A stretch of 64,000 nucleotides of DNA from JBFYTX01 sp963739515 (GTDB lineage: Bacteria; Chloroflexota; Dehalococcoidia; Dehalococcoidales; RBG-16-60-22), in assembly GCA_963739515.1 (NCBI GenBank), contig CAVUAO010000003.1, positions 558,001 to 622,000 on the forward strand, in the 5' to 3' direction. The position numbers and the translations under genes were made by a program. Numbering within the stretch: position 1 is the first letter of the stretch; each line of letters starts with the position of its first letter. Positions 58,156-64,000 of this stretch are shown here, in pieces. The notes under the pieces were generated by a model, which was not told the origin of the DNA, did not search any database, and saw only the letters and a list, made by a program, of their open reading frames with translations.

Positions 58156-61134
58156 ATGCAACAGGTAATTATTGAAAATCCAATCTTGAATTCACCTTTT
58201 AAGGAGCCAACCCGGCACTTCCGCTTCTCTGATGAAGGTATTACAAGCGAAATCGTTGAAGCGCGGCGTATTAGTTCCTATTTCATACCTATTGCTAAAC
58301 CAAAAAAGAGGGGAAAAGCTGCCCAACTTGCTTTTGATACTGAGTGGACTAAAGACCGTATCGAAGAGAACGCATTTATCAATCGCGTTCGTGGCAGAGT
58401 ATCATTGTGGCGGAAGGGAAACTACGAAGGAATCACAAAAATAACCCGCCGTCTCCTGGAATATTGGACTAATGGCGACCGAGAAAAGAAGCTGTTTTTC
58501 TGCCAGATTGAAGCTCTAGAAACCGCAATCTATTTAACGGAAGTAGCTAATAAATACGGGGATTCTTGGATTGAGAACAGCATCCGGCAGTTCAATGAGG
58601 ACGCCAATCCTGAACTCTATCGTATTGCCTTTAAAATGGCCACAGGCAGTGGTAAAACTGTCGTTATGGCCATGATAATAGCATGGCACGTGATGAACAA
58701 GCAGGCCAATCCTCAAGATGCCCGCTTCTCTGATGCGTTTCTCATTGTTACGCCGGGGATCACTATCCGTGACCGACTTCGTGTCCTGCTACCCAACGAC
58801 CCGCAGAATTATTATAAACAGAGAGACATCCTACCCGCCGATTGGATGGAAGATTTAGGGAAGGCCAAAATAATCATCACAAATTTTCATGCTTTTAAGC
58901 CTCGTGAGTTAGAAAATGCTGGAAAACTCACGAAGAATATTCTAAATAAAGGACAGGAGAGTTCATTCACGGAAACACCAGACCGGATGGTTCGGCGAGT
59001 TTGTCGAGAGTTAGGCAATAAGAAGAATATTATCGTCATCAATGACGAAGCACACCATTGCTACCGAAGGCGAGTTGGCGGTGAAGATATTAAGCTGGTC
59101 GGCGATGAGCGCAAGGAAGCTGAGAAACGAGAGGAAGAAGCCCGTGTCTGGATATCGGGTTTGGAAGCGGTAAAAAAGAAAATAGGTGTAAAAGCTATCT
59201 ATGACCTCTCGGCAACACCCTTCTTCTTACGTGGTTCAGGATATCCTGAAGGAACATTGTTTCCTTGGGTAGTATCGGATTTCTCGCTTATTGACGCCAT
59301 TGAGTGCGGCATCGTTAAAGTACCACGGGTGCCGGTTGCCGACGATTCCATGACCAGCGATTTACCTACCTACCGTAATATTTGGATTCATATCAGAGAC
59401 CACTTGCCGAAGAAAGGCAGGGGAACCAGTGACGAAAGTGGCAGGGAACCTAAACTGCCCAAGGAACTTGAAGGCGCTCTCTACAGTCTCTACGGGAATT
59501 ATGAAAAGTACTACCGGCAATGGGAGCGGAACACTGAAGCCAGGGCCAAAGGATTGACGCCTCCCGTCTTTATTGTCGTCTGCAATAATACTAGTGTTTC
59601 AAAATTGGTCTATGACTGGATTTCAGGCTGGGAAAAGAAGCTGACCGATGATTCTTCCGTGATAGTGCCCGGTAATCTACCAATTTTCCGTAATTCCGAG
59701 GATGGTGGTGGTTGGCTGTCTGTACCCAATACTATTCTCATCGATAGTGAGCAACTGGAGTCCGGGGAAGCCATGAGTAAGGAATTCAAGAAAATGGCAG
59801 CACTGGCTATTGAGGAGTTTAAGAAGGAATACACCATCCGATTCCCGGGGCGTGATGCAGAGAAACTGACCGATGAAGACCTCCTTCGTGAAGTGATGAA
59901 TACAGTCGGTAAACTAGGTAAACTGGGCGAAAATGTAAAATGCGTAGTCTCCGTTTCCATGCTGACGGAAGGATGGGATGCTAACACTGTTACTCACATC
60001 ATGGGTGTACGTGCTTTCGGTACCCAGCTTCTTTGTGAGCAGGTAGTCGGGCGTGGACTCCGCCGTATGAGCTATGTTCCAAACAAAAACAATATGTTTG
60101 ATACGGAGTATGCCGAAGTATATGGAGTGCCGTTTTCTTTTATACCCTGCTCCGGTTCGTCCACCGACCCCAAACCAGGGCCAATGCCCACTCGAGTACG
60201 CGCCCTGGAGGAGCGAAATGCCTGCGAAATTACCTTCCCTCGTCTTATCGGTTATCGTTACGAATTACCGGAAGAGAGACTTACGGCACGCTTTTCCGAA
60301 GACTCCAAAATGCTGCTATCTACTGAAGACATACCCACAAAGACGGAGAACGCACCTATTGTGGGCGAGACTAGCATCCATACCCTCGATGACCTAAAAA
60401 AACATCGGGAGCAGGAAGTAGCCTTTCTTCTGGCCAAGTTGACTCTAGTCAAATACTTCCGTGACGAAGACGAAAATGATAAACCCTGGCTGTTCCCGCA
60501 GTTGGTTAGAATTGCTGGACAATGGCTTAAAGAATGCGTGATTTTAAAAGATAATACCTTCCCGCAGATTCTATTGCTCATTGAGAATGCCTACACAGCT
60601 GCCGAGAAAATATACAGTGCTATTGTAGCTTCTGAATCGGGCCCGAAATACCTGAAACCAATCCTGCAGCCGTATGAATATACTGGCTCTACACGCTTTG
60701 TCGACTTTGATACTACACGGCCAGTTTATCCGACCGCACCAAATAAATGCCATATCTCCCATGTCGTGGCGGATACCGAGTCCTGGGAGCAGAAAATGGC
60801 TCAGGTAGTGGAGGAAATGGATGAGGTTGTGTGTTACGTAAAGAATCAAAACCTTAGTTTCTTCATTCCTTACTCCTTTGAAGGTGAAAACAGAAATTAT
60901 ATGCCGGATTTCATCGTGCGGGTGAAGGACGATAAAGAAGACCTGCTGAACCTGATAATTGAAGTCACTGGCGAGAAGAAGAAGGACAAGGCCGCTAAGG
61001 TAGCCGCAGCCCGCACTCTCTGGGTACCGGCGGTGAATAACCACGGTGGCTTTGGCAGATGGGCATTTTTAGAGATATCCGATCCCTGGGATGCCAAGAA
61101 CACTATCCGCGCTTTTCTAAAAGGGGGTGCGTGA
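58156..61134 (+). CDS. res: Type III restriction enzyme, Res subunit
   Basis: 992 residues. SF2 helicase motor with motif I ATGSGKT (162-168), motif II NDEAHH (Asp297-His300) and the C-lobe LTEGWDANTVTHIMGVRAFGTQLLCEQVVGRGLRR. The C-terminal nuclease has the PD-(D/E)xK pattern: PDFIVRVKDD and LIIEVTGEKKKDK. This matches the long Res subunits that translocate and cut DNA together with a Mod methyltransferase, which follows after one small ORF. The gene is intact. Confidence 0.92.
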   Translation: MQQVIIENPILNSPFKEPTRHFRFSDEGITSEIVEARRISSYFIPIAKPKKRGKAAQLAFDTEWTKDRIEENAFINRVRGRVSLWRKGNYEGITKITRRLLEYWTNGDREKKLFFCQIEALETAIYLTEVANKYGDSWIENSIRQFNEDANPELYRIAFKMATGSGKTVVMAMIIAWHVMNKQANPQDARFSDAFLIVTPGITIRDRLRVLLPNDPQNYYKQRDILPADWMEDLGKAKIIITNFHAFKPRELENAGKLTKNILNKGQESSFTETPDRMVRRVCRELGNKKNIIVINDEAHHCYRRRVGGEDIKLVGDERKEAEKREEEARVWISGLEAVKKKIGVKAIYDLSATPFFLRGSGYPEGTLFPWVVSDFSLIDAIECGIVKVPRVPVADDSMTSDLPTYRNIWIHIRDHLPKKGRGTSDESGREPKLPKELEGALYSLYGNYEKYYRQWERNTEARAKGLTPPVFIVVCNNTSVSKLVYDWISGWEKKLTDDSSVIVPGNLPIFRNSEDGGGWLSVPNTILIDSEQLESGEAMSKEFKKMAALAIEEFKKEYTIRFPGRDAEKLTDEDLLREVMNTVGKLGKLGENVKCVVSVSMLTEGWDANTVTHIMGVRAFGTQLLCEQVVGRGLRRMSYVPNKNNMFDTEYAEVYGVPFSFIPCSGSSTDPKPGPMPTRVRALEERNACEITFPRLIGYRYELPEERLTARFSEDSKMLLSTEDIPTKTENAPIVGETSIHTLDDLKKHREQEVAFLLAKLTLVKYFRDEDENDKPWLFPQLVRIAGQWLKECVILKDNTFPQILLLIENAYTAAEKIYSAIVASESGPKYLKPILQPYEYTGSTRFVDFDTTRPVYPTAPNKCHISHVVADTESWEQKMAQVVEEMDEVVCYVKNQNLSFFIPYSFEGENRNYMPDFIVRVKDDKEDLLNLIIEVTGEKKKDKAAKVAAARTLWVPAVNNHGGFGRWAFLEISDPWDAKNTIRAFLKGGA

Positions 61135-61505
61135 TGCCGCAAGATACTGAATCAGGAAGAATGGCTATGCGTTTCGGGCATGAAATGGCTAAAAAGGTTA
61201 TAAAATACCTGAGAGCAAAACCGGTGCCCGGGCCAAGTAACAATGCCATTTGGAATGTCAAGAAAATAAATATTAAGTCTGCCAAGCTTGGCAATTCACA
61301 AATAGGCGCTACTAAGAATAATTTAACATGGGCAGACTCTATAATCGCAACGATCCAAGTAAATCGCGAATACTTCGATTTATATGAAGTCTCTACAGAA
61401 TGGTTCAAGAATGAAATGAGACCATCGCGGCAACCTTATACTATGATGGTGGCATGCGCAGAAATAATCAGGTGCGGGAAGAAGATCGATACAATATCTG
61501 TGTAA
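61134..61505 (+). CDS. Hypothetical protein between Res and Mod
   Basis: 123 residues starting at ATG 61134, which shares one base with the res stop (TGATG), so it is translationally coupled. It is AT-richer than its neighbours. Readable features are FGHEMAKKVIKYLRAKPVPG and LYEVSTEWFKNEMRPSRQPYT; there is no catalytic motif I recognise. Its position in the operon suggests a role in the R-M system (accessory, inhibitor or specificity factor), or cargo gained with the element. Confidence 0.6.
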   Translation: MPQDTESGRMAMRFGHEMAKKVIKYLRAKPVPGPSNNAIWNVKKINIKSAKLGNSQIGATKNNLTWADSIIATIQVNREYFDLYEVSTEWFKNEMRPSRQPYTMMVACAEIIRCGKKIDTISV

Positions 61506-61520
61506 TGCTGAGGAGTTGCT

Positions 61521-64000
61521 ATGGCAAAAGACAAGTCGAATAAATCAGTAGACATAGAAGCAATCCGGCATAAAGACCGGCGCGCAAATATCCCCACCGA
61601 GGAACTGCGTGACTTTGTGGCCGAAGATGAAGCTAAACCTAAAACTATCCTCTATCCACGCGACCCATCCCTCGACCCCCAGCTTGTCTGGAAAGGCAAG
61701 GACGAGCAGGACTCTAAAGACCTGGGGTGCCCGCTGTGCCCGTCTATATCCAGGAGAAGATTCACCCCAAGCACATCATTGAAGACCTTCGCGCCCAGGC
61801 TAAAGAAGGTAAGCCTGCCCAGATGGACTTCTTTGCCGATTTCAACGGCATCGCAGTTTGAGGAGCTGGTGGAGTTTTACCAGCACGACCAGAACTGGAC
61901 AAACCGCATGATTCTGGGCGATTCCCTGCTGGTGATGACCTCCCTGGCGGAGAAAGAAGGACTTAAGGGCAAGGTGCAGATGATTTACATTGACCCGCCC
62001 TACGGCATCAAGTTCGGCTCTAACTGGCAGGTAAGCACCCGCAAGCGGGATGTTAAAGACGGCAGCGCCGAAGACGCCACCCGCCAGCCGGAGCAGATAA
62101 AAGCCTTCCGGGATACCTGGAAGCTGGGTATACATTCTTACCTTGCTTACCTGCGAGACAGGTTGGTGGTGGCCAGAGAGTTGCTGACAGAAACAGGCAG
62201 CGTCTTTGTGCAGATTGGTGATGAGAATGTGCACCTTGTCCGTTGCCTTGATGGATGAGGTATTTGGGAGCGAGAATTTTAACAGTCAAATCGCCTTCAG
62301 GACAGCAATGACAAAGCCCGGGCAAGGATTGAATAATGTCTTCGATTACATCCTTTGGTATGGAAAGAACGCTAGTATATTGAAATATAGACAGCTATTT
62401 ATTGAAAAGGATTCGGTGCAAAGTGAAAGCTATCATCAAATACAGGCTAGTGTATTACAAAACAAATTCGAATTTGTGTATAAAGGTATCACTTACAATC
62501 CGAGAAATGGTTGGAGAACCACAAAGGAAGGCTTAGAGAAGTTAGCAAATGCTGATAGACTCTATATATCGGGTGGAGATAATGGAACGCTTAAGTTTAT
62601 CAGGCTTGAAAGTGATTTTCCTTTTAATCAAGTTGATAACTTAATTAGTCAGCAATCGTCTGAACAGAATAAAATTTATGTGGTTCAGACAGCCAATAAA
62701 GTAATAGAGCGTTGTGTGTTAATGACCACAGACCCCGGTGACCTGGTGCTTGACCCTACCTGTGGCAGTGGCACTACCGCTTATGTGGCCGAGCAGTGGG
62801 GTAGGCGCTGGATAACCATAGATACCAGCCGAGTGGCACTGGCGCTGGCCCGCACCCGGCTCATGGCTGCCCGCTTTCCTTACTACCTGCTGGCAGATTC
62901 CCCGGAAGGGATTAAGAAAGAGACAGAGATTACCGGTCGCACGCCACCGGACTATAAGACCGGCGGAGACATCAGGAAAGGCTTTGTATACAAGCGTGTG
63001 CCGCATATCACCCTCAAATCCATCGCCAACAACCCGGATATCAAAGAAGGCATGAGTCGAAAGGAGATAGACGCCGCCATCGCCCGCTACGCCGAGACGG
63101 AAACCCTCTATGACCAGCCATATGAAGATAACAAACGCATCCGTGTCACCGGCCCGTTTACCGTAGAAAGCCTATCTCCGCACCGCGTCATCGCCTTGGA
63201 TGAAGAACGGCCATCCACAGAAAAAGCAGCGCAGAAAGAGGCCGGAATAGGCCAGTTTGAAACCATGATTCTGGATAACCTCAAGAAGGCCGGAGTGCAG
63301 AACACAGTAAAGAACGAACGCCTTAAATTTGACCGCCTTGACCCCTATCCCGGGGAATGGCTCCATGCCGAGGGAGAATACACCGAAAAAGACGGCAAGA
63401 CACGTCATGTGGCCGTTTGCATCGGCCCCGAGCATGGCACCGTAGGGCCGGAACTGGTGAAAGAAGCAGCTAAGGAAGCGGTGAAGGGCGTAGGCTTTGA
63501 CCTGCTGGTAATATGTGGCTTTGCCTTTGACCCTCATGTCTCCGAAGAAGCCAAACGCTATGGCAAATTGAATATTTTAATAACCCGTATGAACCCTGAC
63601 CTGTCCATGGGTGACGAGCTGCTCAAGACGACCGGGGCGGGTAACCTCTTTATGGTCTTTGGCGAGCCGGACGTCGATATCAAGAAACAGAAAGATGGCA
63701 AAGTCACTGTAGAAATCAAAGGCCTGGATGTTTATGACCCGACTACCGGTCAGATACGTAGCAACTCTACTGACGATATCGCCTGCTGGTTCATTGATAC
63801 TGACTATAACGGCGAAAGCTTCTTCGTCCGCCATGCCTACTTCACCGGGGCTGAGGAACCCTATGAAAAACTGCAAAGAGCATTGCGCGCTGAAATAGAC
63901 GAAGCAGTATGGTCTTCCCTCTACTCTACAATCAGTCGCCCCTTCGATATACCCAAAACGGGCAAGATTGCCATTAAGGTCATTAACCATTATGGTGATG
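61521..64000 (+). pseudogene. mod: Type III DNA methyltransferase (Mod), frameshifted, runs off the window
   Basis: N6-adenine methyltransferase partner of Res. The catalytic motif DPPY (Asp158) lies in YIDPPYGIKFGSN, and the AdoMet loop DPTCGSGTT follows at 62752. Between them the target-recognition segment (about 62275-62700) is AT-rich while both flanks are GC-richer. Three indels are visible: a missing G after CTGGGG near 61726, a compensating shift near 61855 (44 residues out of frame between them), and an extra T near 62243, after which the reading frame stays open to 64000. Decayed, phase-varied, or assembly errors. Confidence 0.88.

Overview
The window looks like a chromosome segment of an uncultured anaerobic bacterium of the Chloroflexota, most likely class Dehalococcoidia. 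This is an inference from gene content and order (radA - ispD - ispF - cysS, remA - gmk, Na+-translocating decarboxylase parts, Moco and molybdate genes, solo 5S rRNA upstream of clpC); no 16S rRNA is present to prove it. The backbone is moderately GC-rich. AT-rich islands interrupt it.

Positions 1-5.1 kb carry housekeeping genes: a frameshifted fructose-bisphosphate aldolase/phosphatase, rdgB, a decayed GIY-YIG gene, moaA-moaC and dnaN. An 0.8-kb AT-rich insert bounded by near-identical copies of the dnaN 3' end follows (5092-5923). From 5.9 to 16.3 kb lie transport genes: an EamA permease, a polar amino acid ABC operon, a family-5 peptide/nickel-type ABC operon without ATPases, and modABC behind a convincing Moco riboswitch, with modA broken by a frameshift. 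From 16.4 to 27.9 kb come spermidine synthesis (speH-speE), a membrane glycosyltransferase, the AmmeMemoRadiSam trio, a SEC-C protein, rarA, a DUF47 protein and remA-gmk. From 28 to 49 kb come a solo 5S rRNA, clpC, biotin carrier/OadG/OadB, an AT-rich AAA ATPase beside short repeats, radA-ispD-ispF-cysS, a UbiA prenyltransferase, gatB-secG, a GalT-like operon, a secreted glycosidase-like lipoprotein, bacterioferritin and an alternating cupin/EthD cluster.

At 49.17 kb a truncated 3' half of a tRNA with its terminator lies on the minus strand. Everything beyond it to the window end reads as an integrated element: a HTH protein, an unknown membrane protein, a CBS-HEPN protein translationally overlapped by an SF2 helicase, two further small genes (one with a clear HEPN motif), a repeat-rich and G-quadruplex-prone non-coding region, a RepA-like ATPase plus primase-polymerase replication module, an excisionase-like HTH protein, and a Type III restriction-modification locus whose methyltransferase carries frameshifts and a compositionally distinct target-recognition segment. 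The element probably runs past the right edge, where an intact tRNA and an integrase would be expected.

The most interesting candidate for an undescribed system is the CBS-HEPN / SF2 helicase pair (50917-53203) with its HEPN neighbours on the same island as the R-M genes. Several genes (fbp, modA, mod) carry single-base frameshifts. These may be real decay or assembly errors, and the reads must decide.
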